Source: Cepaea nemoralis (lineage: Eukaryota; Mollusca; Gastropoda; Stylommatophora; Helicidae). From it: a stretch of 64,000 nt of DNA. Both the position numbers and the translations under genes were made by a program. The stretch covers positions 1-64,000 of the forward strand of contig JACEFZ010028119.1 in NCBI GenBank assembly GCA_014155875.1. Reading direction: 5' to 3'. Below are positions 1 through 10,971 of the stretch, in pieces. The notes under the pieces were generated by a model. It saw nothing but the letters and a program-made list of their open reading frames with translations. It did no database searches and was not told where the DNA came from. Each line of letters opens with the position of its first letter. The first letter of the stretch is position 1.

Positions 1-159
1 TTAGTCTCATTGTGAGCTATTGCCCACAGTGGTCCACCAGGCCTACATCTATTCTAAGGGGAAGATATGTGATGGGTTTTTATTTGATCATTTCGGCCTC
101 CGACCAGACCAGGCGCACTACTGGGGAGAGAGCAGCAAATGCACCCGATCCTGGCCAAA

Positions 160-502
160 GGACCGATAGGTTTTAGGAAGAAATCACAAGGAAATTATTG
201 AGCAAACATAGGAAGTACATTTTCAAAACATATAATGGAGAACTGAAATTCAAGTACAAAATAATTTTAATGAAAGATTTTTCTATATTATTTTAATTAT
301 TAGTAATTATTTAAATTTAATGAAATCATTGCGCTTGATGCTTGCTGCAAAGAAATTTTATGTCAGGTTCCAATTTAGTTACCTTCAGTCTCAAGTCTCC
401 CCGTTTTGTTATATCCAGCCGATTTCTTCCATTTTCGAATTGCCCCCCATAACAATCGAATTGCCCCCCTGTGGGGCGTGGACCCCACGTTGGGAAACAC
501 TG
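160..502 (-). mobile_element. hAT transposon remnant (transposase C-terminus plus terminal inverted repeat)
   Basis: Reading the minus strand from 502, a hAT-like terminus (CAGTGTTTCCCAACG) is followed by two short G-rich tracts and then the last ~35 codons of a ZBED-type hAT transposase (RLDITKRGDLRL, ending SKHQAQ and a stop near 330). The rest of the stretch is AT-rich 3' flank. The same C-terminus and flank, in the opposite orientation, lie at 26490-26760, so both belong to one family. Homology stops near 165. Bases 1-160 show nothing I recognise. The terminus joined directly to the C-terminal exon suggests an internally deleted derivative. The 8 bp outside the terminus (503-510) should be one half of the target duplication; the other half was not found. 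Confidence 0.7.
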
Positions 503-631
503 ATGTAGACTATATACTATCATCATCAAGTGCCTTGGCGATGGCGATCATATTTCTCTGCAGCATTGCTCTTACAAGTGTATCGTATCTTTCAGATCTT
601 TACTGTATCATAGTTGTCTTTGCATCCTCCA

Positions 632-990
632 CCCATGCATCATGTGCCATGCCGATAAGCGTGGGCGGTCATGTTTTGCCATCTCACTCGATCACAAGAT
701 TGATCACAAGGATCAGCTCCGTGTTCCTGTCTCGACCATGCCACGTGGTCAAACCATCCAGGTATTTACTTCTAGGTCTTCCCCTTGGCCTCTTCTCTTA
801 GATATTGCCAGTTGTCACCAAGTTCTCCAAGTCATTTCTTCTCATAACATGCCTAAAAAATGTGACTGTCTACGTCTAATGACTCTAATCAGTTTACGAT
901 CTTCATTTGTTTCTTGGAGGACTTGTTCATTGGCTTTTCTGTTTGTCCGTGATATTCTTTGTATTCTCAACCAATCAATGAATCAATCAA
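632..990 (-). mobile_element. LINE-C (RTE-like) 3' end fragment
   Basis: Antisense copy of the 3' end of an RTE-like LINE. Read on the minus strand it encodes the usual C-terminus (RQSHFLGMLREE-like, then GKIEGKRPRGRPRSKYLDGL-type sequence, then a Trp/His-rich end). The closest copy in the window is 2820-3136 in the opposite orientation. It has several stops and frameshifts. The 3' end lies next to the tetra/octanucleotide tract at 960-1072. Confidence 0.75.
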
Positions 991-1072
991 TGAATCAATC
1001 AATGAATCAATCAATGAATGAATGAATCAATCAATCAATCGATCAATCGATCGATCAATCAATCAATCAATC
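962..1072. repeat. (TCAA)/(TCAATGAA)n microsatellite
   Basis: Tract of TCAATGAA and TCAA units with a few TCGA variants. It separates two antisense LINE-C fragments and may have grown from a LINE tail. Confidence 0.85.
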
Positions 1073-1150
1073 ATGTGCCATGCCGGAAAGCGTGGGCGGT
1101 CATATGACTCGCCATTTCACTCGATAACCAGAGTCGTGGATCACCGTCAT
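1071..1150 (-). mobile_element. LINE-C 3' terminal fragment
   Basis: About 80 bp matching the last bases of LINE-C (CATGTGCCATGCCGG and AGCGTGGGCGGTCAT) in antisense, the same segment as 640-720 and 56120-56200. It is too short to code. Confidence 0.65.
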
Positions 1151-1384
1151 TCAAACCATTTGGGGTGTCCAATGAGTTTCAGCATTCTTCTGTAAAATCA
1201 CATTTCATAGACCTCGGGGTAATTTTTCTCTTGTCCCCACCTCCTCCCCCAGGACTCACACCCTATATAACATTCAAGAATTTATTTTAAAACTCCAGTC
1301 ACAGGGAGTTAATGCACAAGATGTTCTTAATTCCTGTAATACAGCTTCTATAACTTGTGTGTTACCAGAACCCTGAGAGTAGGC

Positions 1385-1570
1385 ACAGAATAGTAACACT
1401 ACTATATACCATGCATGTCGTGAGGGGCGACTATGAGGTCTTCCCCTGTGTGTTAAGATAACCCTGTAGGGAAGCAAATAATGTGCCCACTGCAACATAC
1501 CACGCTTGTCGTAAGAGGCGAATGGGGAGGATACCACCCGGGTGTTACCGGGACCTTTACAGGAAGCAAA
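1385..1570. repeat. Dispersed repeat, two diverged tandem units
   Basis: Two adjacent units of about 90 bp share the core 'cttgtcgtaagaggcga' or a diverged form of it, followed by a CCCTGTGTGTTA / CCCGGGTGTTAC segment and an AGGAAGCAAAT end. A third relative appears in reverse at about 29955-30040. The family was not identified. Confidence 0.45.
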
Positions 1571-1919
1571 TGTCGCACTGTATTTTAAGCAGAGTAAACT
1601 CGTCCTCCCGTTCCTGTCCCTCATGGAAGAGTTCAAAGCAGGAAAAGCCAGACTCGTGATGATACTGCGCGAGTATCCAGATATAACGGTTATTGCTTCA
1701 GTTCCCACCTTGAAAACGGGAAGGAAGTGGAAAGTTGTCAGCGCTGTCGAAGAAGCCCAGGCTACACTCCAGGTGAAGGAGGTAATGGGCCACACCCAGC
1801 TTCGCAAGCAAGGGTTCGGATTCCAAGTGAATGATCCGATGTGTCAAAGGCGTTGGCAAAGGAACGCAGGGACCTGGTGGTTAAGGAGATCCGGTGCATA
1901 TACTGAGAACAGTAATTGA
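1542..1919 (+). pseudogene. Retroelement-derived coding fragment (unassigned family)
   Basis: Open frame of 125 codons. The segment SKLVLPFLSLMEEFK, the TLKTGRKWKVVSAVEEAQATL-like block and a KALAKERRDLVVKEIR-like tail (one frame over, after about 1830) resemble a coding segment often found in repetitive retroelement ORFs of aquatic invertebrates. That comparison is from memory of the family and was not checked here. The upstream part (1542-1575) overlaps a dispersed repeat, so the first Met is not a real start. A frameshift near 1835 breaks the last part. LINE-C begins at about 1903. Confidence 0.4.
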
Positions 1920-2805
1920 ACGTTCTATAGTAGTAAACAAATATCTACACCTTTGCTTTATTGACTACAACAAGCTGCTATCAGAATTTATAATGAAATA
2001 GGTCAACACCAGCCTATTAAATGAGGTGTGAGTCAAGGATGTGTAATGTCTCCAGATCATTTTCCATGTACAGTGAAAATATTTTCAGAAATATAAAAGT
2101 TATGGAAGGAATCAACATTGGGGGACGAAACACCAATAACATTAGATATGCAGCTGATACAGTCTTGATTGCAGACAATGAATAGGACATGCAACATTTA
2201 GTAAATGCGGTTCTTGCACACCGTGAACAACTAGGGTTAGAATTGAGTTGTAAGAAGACACAGATTATGGTCATCACTGGGTAGAAGGAAATACCACAAT
2301 GTGATATACGAGTAAATGGGCATATTCTTCAGCAAGTGAATCGGTACAGTTATCTCGGAACAGCCATAACATATGACGCCAGATGCCTTGAAGAGATTAG
2401 AACAAGAATTGCCATTACGAAGGTAGCCTTTTGTAAGATGAAAAACATACTGACCAATAAAATTATGTCAATTGAAACGAGAAAAAGAGTGTTGAAGTGC
2501 TACATAGAACCTGTACTTTTGTATGAATGTGAAGTGTGGACAATTGCAGACAAGTTGAAAAACATCTGATGGCTGTGGAAATGTGGTTTCTGAGGAAAAT
2601 GCAAAGAATACCACGGAAATGAATGGGAGAACACTTGGTGACAACTGGTAAGATAGAAGGGAACAGACCAAGGGGAAGACCTAGAAGCAAATACCTGGAT
2701 GGCTTGGCCTCATGGCATGGTCGAGCAGAAACACGGATCTGATCCACGACTCTGGTCATCGAGTGAGATGGCAAAACATGAACTCCCACGCCAACCGGCA
2801 TGGCA
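1903..2805 (+). pseudogene. LINE-C reverse transcriptase remnant (RTE-like), 5'-truncated
   Basis: Begins in the RT palm (FIDYNK at about 1960), continues through a GVSQGCVMSPD motif (about 2022) and a damaged catalytic box (YAADTVLIADNE at about 2145, where YADD is expected), then the thumb (YLGTAITYDARCLEEI, 2346 onward) and C-terminus. There are stops at 2184 and 2281 and an internal deletion near 2620. It is followed immediately by a second copy of the 3' end. The copy at 50780-51945 shares the TAG after IADNE. Confidence 0.8.
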
Positions 2806-3136
2806 CATGATGGATGGATGGGACCACGGAAAGACAGAAAAATCAATGAACAAGTCCTTCAAGAAACAAATGAAGATCGTAAACTGATTAGAGAGATTAG
2901 ACGCAGACAGTCAAACTTTTTTGGGCATGTTATGAGAAGAAATGACTTGGAGAACTTGGTGACAACTGGCAAGATCGAAGGGAAGAGACCAAGGGGAAGA
3001 CCTAGAAGTAAATACCTGGATGGTTTGGCCACATGGCATGGTCGAGACAGGAACACGGAGCTGATCCGTGACTCTGGTGATCGAGTGAGATGGCAAAACA
3101 TGACCGCCCACGCTTATCGGCATGGCACATGATGAA
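2806..3136 (+). pseudogene. LINE-C C-terminal domain, second copy
   Basis: After a short GGATGGATGG tract, a second, better-preserved copy of the LINE-C 3' end starts at about 2820. It encodes the family's C-terminal region (LIREIRRRQSNFFGHVMRRN, GKIEGKRPRGRPRSKYL, then the tail with HAYRHGT). It has no stop until TGA at 3130. The overlap with the 3' end at 2640-2805 points to a local duplication or two insertions. Confidence 0.75.
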
Positions 3137-3310
3137 TGGAAAGATGCGCGTTTGTGTGTGTTGCTATGGAAACCACGGTAACGTCAGAGCGTAGGCGGAG
3201 CTACCACGAGCCGGGGAAGGACTTGGGATGGCGCGAAATAAGCAAACATTACAATAAACAAGAAAATCTAGATGCAATAAGTTATAATTGAAAATAGTAA
3301 ATTTAAGGCA

Positions 3311-3497
3311 CATGCAGAGGGGGGTGCGACGGCCCCGGGCATCCAGTCGGGAGGGGGGAATCCAGTTAGGGAGAGAGGGCAGCACAGTGCAGTCGGAGGG
3401 GAGGAGGAATGAATGAGGTAAAGAACAATTTAGGAGCATCCAATCAAGGGGTTGGCCCCGGGCATCAAAGAACCTCTGCACGCCACTGGGCACGTGG
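3311..3497. mobile_element. Possible non-autonomous DNA transposon (MITE-like)
   Basis: A GC-rich ~190-bp segment whose ends form imperfect inverted repeats: 'catgcagagg' on the left and 'cctctgcacgccactg' on the right, each with a nearby GGCCCCGGGCATC. It lies in an AT-rich setting. No clear target duplication was seen, so the boundaries are tentative. Confidence 0.3.
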
Positions 3498-3710
3498 TAG
3501 CAGGTCTCCGCACGTGTGAAGATCTCCTGGTATTCTAAACATAACATTTAAATTGTATCACAACGTCTCGTGTTGCATACGATTTATCAAGTAAATTCGA
3601 GTACCGTCAGCGGGCCTGATAAACAGACATCGCGGGTTTCTGCACGAGGGACCGCGAGGGCTGTAAATCTAGGAGGAGAGTGGGTTAGGTCCCTGAACGT
3701 TTAAGAATGG

Positions 3711-3783
3711 ACACAGACACAGACACACAAACACACACACACACAAACACACACACACAAACACACACACAAATACAAACACA
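3711..3783. repeat. (CA)n-rich microsatellite
   Basis: CA repeats interrupted by CAAA and CAGA variants. Confidence 0.9.
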
Positions 3784-3789
3784 CTGTCA

Positions 3790-4355
3790 CGAGCGCCCTG
3801 AGTTAACCCAGATAATAATACCGACGTTTGCGTGGCGTATATTTCCTGGGCCACAACAGTCGTACTAACAGAGTAAACACAGCTGCACAGGTTACATCGT
3901 GTCAGCCCATAAACACATTTGGTGGTGAGTGAGAAGGAATGGATACACAGAGTTGGCAGTTCATTAACAGTTAGAATCACATATATTGTCAGCTTAGGAT
4001 ATGGAATGGTTCCGTTTGTCATCTATACGGCCGGACATCAGACGGAAATGGCTGCTGGGATTGTCACCACGGAACAGAAGAGTGACAAGTTTGTCAACAT
4101 TTGAATGCAGATGGAAGCCGTGAGATCACAGGGGCAGATGTAAAACGGAAGTACCTAGTACGGAAAACAGTGCATCTGTCAATTCTTGGTTTCCGGAACA
4201 TCAAGATGATTGGCAGCTTGGTATCGAAACTCTTTGTTGGGAGTTTACAGAAACTAGCTGGCTTGTTTTGAGAATCTAGGCAATTACTGACAACTTTGAC
4301 AGGATTTAAGCCAGGAAAATAGTTCTTGACAGGGGATGATTTGCCACTGTGCCAC
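3790..4355. other. No recognised gene
   Basis: Short unrelated open frames only. No conserved motif or repeat relationship to the rest of the window was noticed. Confidence 0.5.
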
Positions 4356-5156
4356 CTGTGTGGGGGAGTAAAGGATAACGTCACGTGGACAACTTTGGTA
4401 GTTTGCCATATAAACTCGAGTTGAGATCAACTAGGGTGGACTTGAATAATGCTCTAGACAGAGTGCAGGGCACTGCAGTGCCAGTGGAAATAATATCTAC
4501 CGTGTGTTAATTAGTGACTTAATTTTACACGTGCCTATATGGCAGATGTAGATATGATTGATAGGACTGCAGTAGTGCCATTTAAGGTATAACTTATTAT
4601 AATATATTCGTTATAATTACTATAGACTGTGGCCTTGTTAAACTATAGTGTGATGATTAGCACTGTTAGTGGAAACTAGCTAGAGTAGTGAAGTGATACT
4701 TGGCTCTGTTAGCTAGAATAGATTAGTGAAGTGTTGATAAGCTTTACTAGTTGAGAATTGAGTAATGAAGGATAATTGGGATCTTCCCGTAGGTGTCCCT
4801 GGTGGGCGGGGTTCCGCATTCTGTTTGCTGATATTTTTCCTTTGTCATAGCCTGATTCGACTCTAGGTGGGTAGCTAATCTGCTCTGTGACTAAGTCTAG
4901 TTAGCTAAAGATCATTAAGCAAGGTGATAGGCTTACACTCAGCCGAAAGGATCAGTGACTAGTACTATCACCAGATGTGTTGTTTCTATCCTAGGTTCCC
5001 TACCAGATCCAAGGAAACTCAACAAGTTTTAAAAAAAACCCATTCGGAAGAACACCCGTTCAACCATCAATAAAGTGCAGACAGAACGTAACTGAAAGCT
5101 AAAAGCAGGTTGATTCACCAAAGTGAGTGATGCGTACTGATGCACCACACATCATC
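4356..5156 (+). repeat. Possible LTR (solitary or orphan 5' LTR)
   Basis: Starts TGTGGGGGAG and ends CACACATCATCA, with a TATA-like stretch near 4600 and an AATAAA (5070) followed by a short GT-poor tail. Five bases after the end lies TGGTGGCGGGCTGAAG (from 5162), which has the form of a tRNA primer-binding site. All of this fits a 5' LTR plus leader. I see no second LTR copy and no gag or pol after it, and the boundaries rest on motif reading only. Confidence 0.3.
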
Positions 5157-5950
5157 AGACAGTGGTGGCGGGCTGAAGACATTGGGTCTAATAGTTACCT
5201 AGAGTTATATAATCTCGTGTAATAGAACCCATGACATTATATGTGAGGCTGGATAGACACGAGTGAGGATCAATCCAGTACAGTAACAATTAACATTAGT
5301 AAGTAGCCCTTATGAACTGAGTGGTTCGATGTGCAACGAGGATGATCTGTCGACTAACTAACTAACTAACTAACTGCGTACACACTGCAAAAGACTTGTG
5401 CAGTTTGTTTAGGAACATTAGGAACGGACATTGTGTAGAGTGCAACCGGTCCCTGATTAACTCTTAATACCACCGGTGTCTATTTCGGATGTTCATGAAA
5501 TTGGATTACCAGAGGTCTACAGAGGCAAAGCATTATCCGGCAAGATGGTTCCGGCAACGGGTGAGACGTACTTGTTCTGACGTAACGTGCTGTGGTCTAT
5601 CTTTGCTGTGATCAGCTGACTGAGTTGATGTCTGAGAGACAGAGTCTACACACTTTATAGAACACGTCACACATTTCTTCGCATACACGTCTCATACACG
5701 TTACACTTTTATTTTAATAAATTACTCTTTATTAATTTCTAGAAGCAAGAGTTGTTGAGTATGTTGCGTTGGGGAAGTATGAGAAGGGGGCATAGTACGA
5801 CAGTGTGAGAGTGATAGGAAAAGGTGTCCAAAGGCTGATGGAGTGTGTTGGACGGAAGCGGGTGGATTCTCCAGAATATTGAGGGGGAAAAAAAATAATA
5901 TTATAATGTGGGTGTCGGATCTCCTCACTCCAGGGACGACACTTTAAAGG
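5157..5950. other. No recognised gene
   Basis: No coding motif recognised. Contains a short (CTAA)n tract at 5353-5374. It would be the leader of an LTR element if the LTR call at 4356-5156 is right. Confidence 0.4.
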
Positions 5951-5954
5951 AGGA

Positions 5955-6062
5955 CACGACACACACACACATCCACCCATTCACCCACCCACCTACCTAC
6001 ACGCACACCCACCACCCACCCACACACCCACATCTACACACACCCATCCACCCAGCCACACA
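5955..6062. repeat. Degenerate (CA)/(CCCA)n simple repeat
   Basis: Imperfect CACA, CCCA and CCTA units on the plus strand. Open frames crossing it are low-complexity and not credible. Confidence 0.85.
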
Positions 6063-6109
6063 TTGAAACCCATTTAATATACAATTTAAATGAACATTTG
6101 GCACGTGTG

Positions 6110-7010
6110 CTCATCGCCGTGATGTGCCATGTGAAGAGGCGTGGTTTGTCATGATTGGCCATCTCACACGGCCCCATTCTTGGATCAGGTCTGTGTTCTG
6201 GCTCTGATTATGCCATGTAGCCAAACCATTCAGGAATTTATCTGTCCTTGTGCCCTGCTCGTTTCCCACCGGTTTTGCCAGTTGTCATTTAGTTGTGTAG
6301 TTTATTTCTCCCACTAACGTGTCAACAATCTTTATTCTAATTGTTCTAAACAATCTACGTTATTCATGTTTTATCTTGTAGAATGGTTGTATGTGCTCCT
6401 TGTTTGTTTGACCATGACATTCTTTACATTTCCACTGAAACCACATTTTCACTGCCATTAGACGTTTCTCAGCCTATCTGCTTATTGCCCCTATGTCATA
6501 TCCATATAATAGTATAAGTTCTATATAACACTTGAATACTATTTTTTTCCCGTTGTAGTTGACAGCTTTTTATTGGTCATTATGGTTTAAATTTTTATAA
6601 AAGATCACCTTTGCCATAGCGATTGCTTTTCTAAACCGTACAAGGCACCTTATGTCAGAGTTATGATTGTTCCGAGATAGTTGTACGGATTCCTTTATTT
6701 AAGAATTTCCCCATTTACGTGGATGTTACATTGCGGTATTTTCGGAGATCATAATCTCTGTTTTGTTTCAATTTAATTGTAATACCAGCTATTTACTATG
6801 TACAAGATTCACATCTGCTAAATGCTGCATGTAATGTTCATTGCACGCAATGAAAAGTGTATCATATGTATAACCTATATTTGTATGTTATGTCTTCCGA
6901 TGGTGAATCCTCTCATATCGTTTAAATTTCTCATATTTTTAATATATAGGGGACAACGCCTGGAGACATTAAACATCCATGTCGCACATCCCTATCGATA
7001 GGCTGGTATT
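6110..7010 (-). pseudogene. LINE-C-like RT remnant, antisense, heavily decayed
   Basis: Minus-strand match, in order, to the RTE-like RT palm (a QGCLMSPG-like block near 6960), the region around the catalytic box, the thumb and the GKxxGxxRGR-type C-terminus, ending with the family's GCCATG 3' terminus near 6125. Many stops and indels make it older than the 1903-3136 copies. A (CA)n tract follows directly at its upstream side. Confidence 0.65.
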
Positions 7011-7050
7011 GATTTTTTTCATTTCTTTCCAACACACACATTTCACACAC

Positions 7051-7058
7051 TTGTTTCC

Positions 7059-7113
<55 letters not shown>

Positions 7114-7172
7114 CACACACACACACACACTCACGCACACGCACACACAACACACACACACACACACACATT
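7051..7172. repeat. (CA)n microsatellite
   Basis: About 120 bp of CA repeats with a few AACA and CGCA interruptions. Long cysteine/valine or histidine/threonine open frames here are translation artefacts. Confidence 0.95.
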
Positions 7173-7716
7173 GTTGAATATTTTCAAGCATTCATGATGT
7201 GAAATATGAAATGTGAAATAAAGAATCAACATCATTGGACTCGGGACATTCCGATAGTTGACCAATTCGCGTATACATTCTGACCACTCTCCACTGAATG
7301 AGCCTCTCCATATGTGGGTTCTTAGTTTAGTTTGCTGCACACTCCACTCTATCCCAGAACGCCTTCACTAACTCATTTTGGTCACGCTCAGTGGAGCGAC
7401 AGTAGTCTCTCTATCAGGCTCTTCATTTAATAACACACCGGAATGCCCTTGACCTTCGACTTATGGAGCGATGAAGATACTCCAAGCGGAACATACCAGT
7501 TTCTGGTTTACGTAGTATACTCTGCGGACCCTCACAAATAACATGTCGTTGTTAACTATTCTCCAGCCATCTGAACGCCGCCGTTACAGCCTCCACCTCC
7601 ATTCTCATGCTGAAAGTCGTGATTTCATACGCCAGCATCTTCTTTTTTTTCACACAGCGTCCTTTAACTTTTTGCAATTAAGACCCCCCCCCCCCCCCAC
7701 TTCGTTTATCTGTCAC

Positions 7717-7755
<39 letters not shown>

Positions 7756-8080
7756 GCACGCACGCACACACACATTATCACATCACTTGGATGTGAGTAA
7801 TCACTTATCATCGGCTACACGGAAGCGTCTCTTTACATTCCAAATACCATCGATCCAACGTGACTATTACTCTATGTAAGACTTTCTTGTTGGATGGTAC
7901 CATGGCCCATTTCTTTTCCGCTCCTCTATGTTACCAAATTCACAAACATATATAGAGTGTATTGTTAATGATCGCGGACTTTTTGAAAATATTGCCGTTT
8001 CAAGTTTTGTATAATCATTTTTTACAGCCTATGGAATCCAAGAACCTATGAAGGCAAAGGAGAACATGATTACAGATAGG
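7173..8080. other. No recognised gene; poly-C and (CA)n tracts
   Basis: Contains a C run at 7683-7699 and a CA/CGCA tract at 7721-7773. No coding motif or repeat family recognised elsewhere in the stretch. Confidence 0.5.
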
Positions 8081-8089
8081 TCACACACC

Positions 8090-8206
8090 ATGCGTGTAAG
8101 ACCTCAGATGGTGCTTGATAATGGAAATGACCATGTGTTCACGTGCTTCTATTGTGGACGAACATTACCAGCTCGAATTGGTCTGATGAGTCACACTCTC
8201 TACTGA
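8090..8206 (+). pseudogene. LINE-type C-terminal C2H2 finger fragment
   Basis: A 38-codon frame ends with FTCFYCGRTLPARIGLMSH, a C-x2-C ... H pattern resembling the short zinc-finger tail at the C-terminus of several LINE ORF2 families ('CGR..ksRIGL.SH'). No RT sequence precedes it in frame, so it is probably a dead-on-arrival 5'-truncated insertion. The family is not assigned. Confidence 0.45.
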
Positions 8207-8389
8207 GATAGGTTATATTTAACATGCCTTTCTTGAAGCATAATATAACAAACTATCCTCTGTCAAGACGACAAGGTGCCAATCATCCTAGAACAGCCCC
8301 TCTTTAACATTTGAACCGTTATATCATCTAAAACCTCACAAATTGTTCCTTGCCTGGAGCATCATCTACCTTTCATATATATGGACGAT

Positions 8390-8545
8390 AGTGCATGTTG
8401 TGAATGCATACTATGGGCGTGTCTCCTGTGCAGCCCAAATTAACACTCAAGGCTTCATTCTGCACGCGTTCCAGTTTCTCCAGCTGACTGTGCGATAATT
8501 TCTGCAACCCCAGACAACAATTAATCACTGAATGTATTGCGTGTT
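8390..8545 (-). pseudogene. LINE RT thumb fragment
   Basis: Minus-strand translation gives LSHSQLEKLERVQNEAL then a 'LGCTGDTPI' block. This matches the region just after the RT palm in I/Jockey-type LINEs, where an L..VQN.ALR.I.G pattern is usual. There is no intact frame and no visible boundary. Confidence 0.5.
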
Positions 8546-9723
8546 GGTAGAGGATGCAAACCAGTCCTGTTATTTAACACGACATCATCCACGTGGTACC
8601 TGATGTGATAACATCTACTGATATTTTTGTTTCGTTTCGCCTTGGCAATACATTTTAAATATCTCGTTTATCATTGCGTATAACGCTAGCATAGTTATAA
8701 TATTACTTATAAAATCATGGACATAATTAACTCTTAATCTGTAACAATAAATATCAGCCCAGAGAGAAACATCAAGCAAGCCCCCCCCCCCCCCCCCCCC
8801 CTCCTTATCTTTTAGGAGTTAAAAGCACAGATGTTCAATGCCGCACATGTTAGTGTCTCTGAGACGCATTTGAGCCTTTTGCTCTGCTATACACAGCAAC
8901 TGTTAAAAATCCAGCCACCGCTCCAACAAAGGACGAACCAACTAACTGGTTTATTTTGTAACTCTTGCTTCCTGGGGCTATGAGGATAAACCCCGGTATA
9001 ATTGTTTTTGGAGACCCGTGGAGGTTTTCACTGACGTTACAGAGTTCATGTTCTGTGCGACGATTTCAGCAGAATGAGACCTAACCGCATGGGATACATC
9101 CCGACGTAATGAAGTCGATACCCTTGTCTGTAAAACCTCATAAAGTGGTTAACTGCATTAGTACGCCAAGATGTTGATATGTTGACAAGTGTCAACATCT
9201 TACGGCTAAAGGTGCTGAATATGTGTGAGGGCACGAAGCACCGGGTGCACGATGCCCCCCCCCCCTTTTTTTGGGGGTTTTTTTTTTGTTTGTTTTTGGG
9301 AGCTTGGCTTGGGAGCAGGCACAATTCGCAGTTGTGGGACAAGCGGGAAACAACTCAACATCTCGATACATGATATGAATGTACGGCAGGAGAAATACAC
9401 CCGGTGACATGACCCGGGTGGGTCATCCCCCAGAGATTGTCAGGAAGGTAAAAGGCAGGAAAATTACGGGAAGGGCAACGTTTCTGACGTTCAGAAGCCT
9501 CCTATCGTACTTGCTCCGCAGCGGAGATTTTAATCACTGACAGTGTCATATATTTAGTACCAACTCTAAAATAATCACACTTGTCTCGTCTGTAATCTGA
9601 AGCTGTTGTACTGTTTCGTGCACGACCCGTTCTAAGCAATCAGGAATTGCATAATGTTCTGGGAACTTCTGCTAAGAGTCGGTGGCAAGGAACATAACTA
9701 CTCATTCCAAAAATTATGCTGCG

Positions 9724-9729
<6 letters not shown>
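8546..9729. other. No recognised gene; homopolymer runs
   Basis: C run at 8779-8801 and C/T/G runs at 9253-9300. The (AT)n at 9724-9755 is the tail of the adjacent SINE. No coding or repeat-family match noticed. Confidence 0.45.
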
Positions 9730-9758
<29 letters not shown>

Positions 9759-9989
9759 AAAATTCGCATATCCTTTACAGGACATCGCTGTCAGCAGCAT
9801 CTTTCAGCTGTCTGTTGATTTCTTGGCAAGATTACGCTCAGTAGTTTGCCATTGCTTTCTGAGCGGCCGGCTCAGTGTCCCGCAAGTCACCAGCGGGGGA
9901 CGAACCGCTCCCAGCTCGCTCCCGCTACGAGACTGCGTGACAAACGGGATTACGGAGAAAATGTTGTAACCCCTCAGCCAGAGAGACCG
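9730..9989 (-). mobile_element. SINE-gamma, tRNA-derived, copy 1
   Basis: Same family as 29075-29323 and 53481-53736. On the minus strand it begins CGGTCTCTCTGGCTGAGGGG (an A-box-like TGGCTGAGGGG), has a conserved body (AATGGCAAACTACTGAGCG and CAGCTGAAAGATGCTG) and ends CCTGTAAAGGATATGCGAA followed by an AT-rich tail. It is flanked by GCTGCGAAATAT at 9718-9729 and 9990-10001. Here the tail has become (AT)n. Confidence 0.88.
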
Positions 9990-10001
9990 GCTGCGAAATA
10001 T

Positions 10002-10971
10002 TACATATTAAGAATTAGTCAGACACATACAGCAATATCCTTTTAAGAATGAATGAATCTAACCTCGTTTAAAGAAAATTATGAGGATTGTTCAGTTCAA
10101 TATCATTATTGTATACATCGCTATATGGAATATACACATAAAATACTGAATGCAGGCTTGTTACACATATAATGTGAATTTTGAGCATTATATCTTTGCA
10201 AGGTCGGCTATTTATAAATTGTTTATTAACAACAAAGTTTTCTTTCCTTTTTTGTTTGTTTTGGAATGCAATTAAATCGGGCTTTTATGTCATTTTTGCA
10301 GCTAATTTAATTTTAACATGCCTTTCAACTTTTTGATATCGTTATCAATGACAGGGTTATAGAGGTTAATTACAAACTGCGGTATTATGATTTCTTGCAG
10401 ATCTTTAAATCTTATAATCATATTCCTTTTTGTTGCTGTATTTAACATGTTTACATAAATTCCCCATGTCTGTGCTTATCTCATAACTGCAGAAATAAAC
10501 ACGGGCAATTGCTCACGTTTCAACTAGCATGTTTATTTTTGCTATGGTGCCAGTGTGTGGATAGATTCTGCGATACATCTCTTTGCTGTAATAACACAGC
10601 TAGAGTTGTCTTGCTGCTAAGAAGGGCCGTATTTAACTCGGGGTAGGGATATGAAAGATACGCCGCACTGTTTGACAACGCCTTCATTATGCTGTCTAGC
10701 AGAAATAAATGATCACGTTTATATGTGAAAGCAGTCAGGCGTTACTGTTTACTAATTGGGTGTAGGAATTGTTTAATTCGAAAGGTGATGAGTTCAAATC
10801 CTAGCCTTTTCAGACAAATGAGATCTTGTGTACAGACGCCCGTTTAAAATGGCAAATAGTAGGCTGTATATGTCTCTGCTATGGAAAATCCAATATTTTA
10901 CAATTAGCATCGTAGAAAGTAAGTAAACATTTATTTTACACTCCTAAGAAGCATTGAGATTGTGGTGCCAG
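10002..10971. other. No recognised gene
   Basis: AT-rich stretch. A tRNA-like B-box sequence (GAGTTCAAATCC at about 10791) suggests part of an old SINE head. Nothing else recognised. Confidence 0.4.

Noticed and set aside
7051..7172. Cysteine/valine-rich and histidine/threonine-rich ORFs
   Set aside because: Translations of (CA)n. The same applies to frames over CT, GA, AT, GATA, GAA and GT tracts elsewhere in the window.
9046..9410. Several overlapping ORFs around the poly-C/poly-T/poly-G run
   Set aside because: Low-complexity frames across homopolymers on both strands, with no conserved motif.
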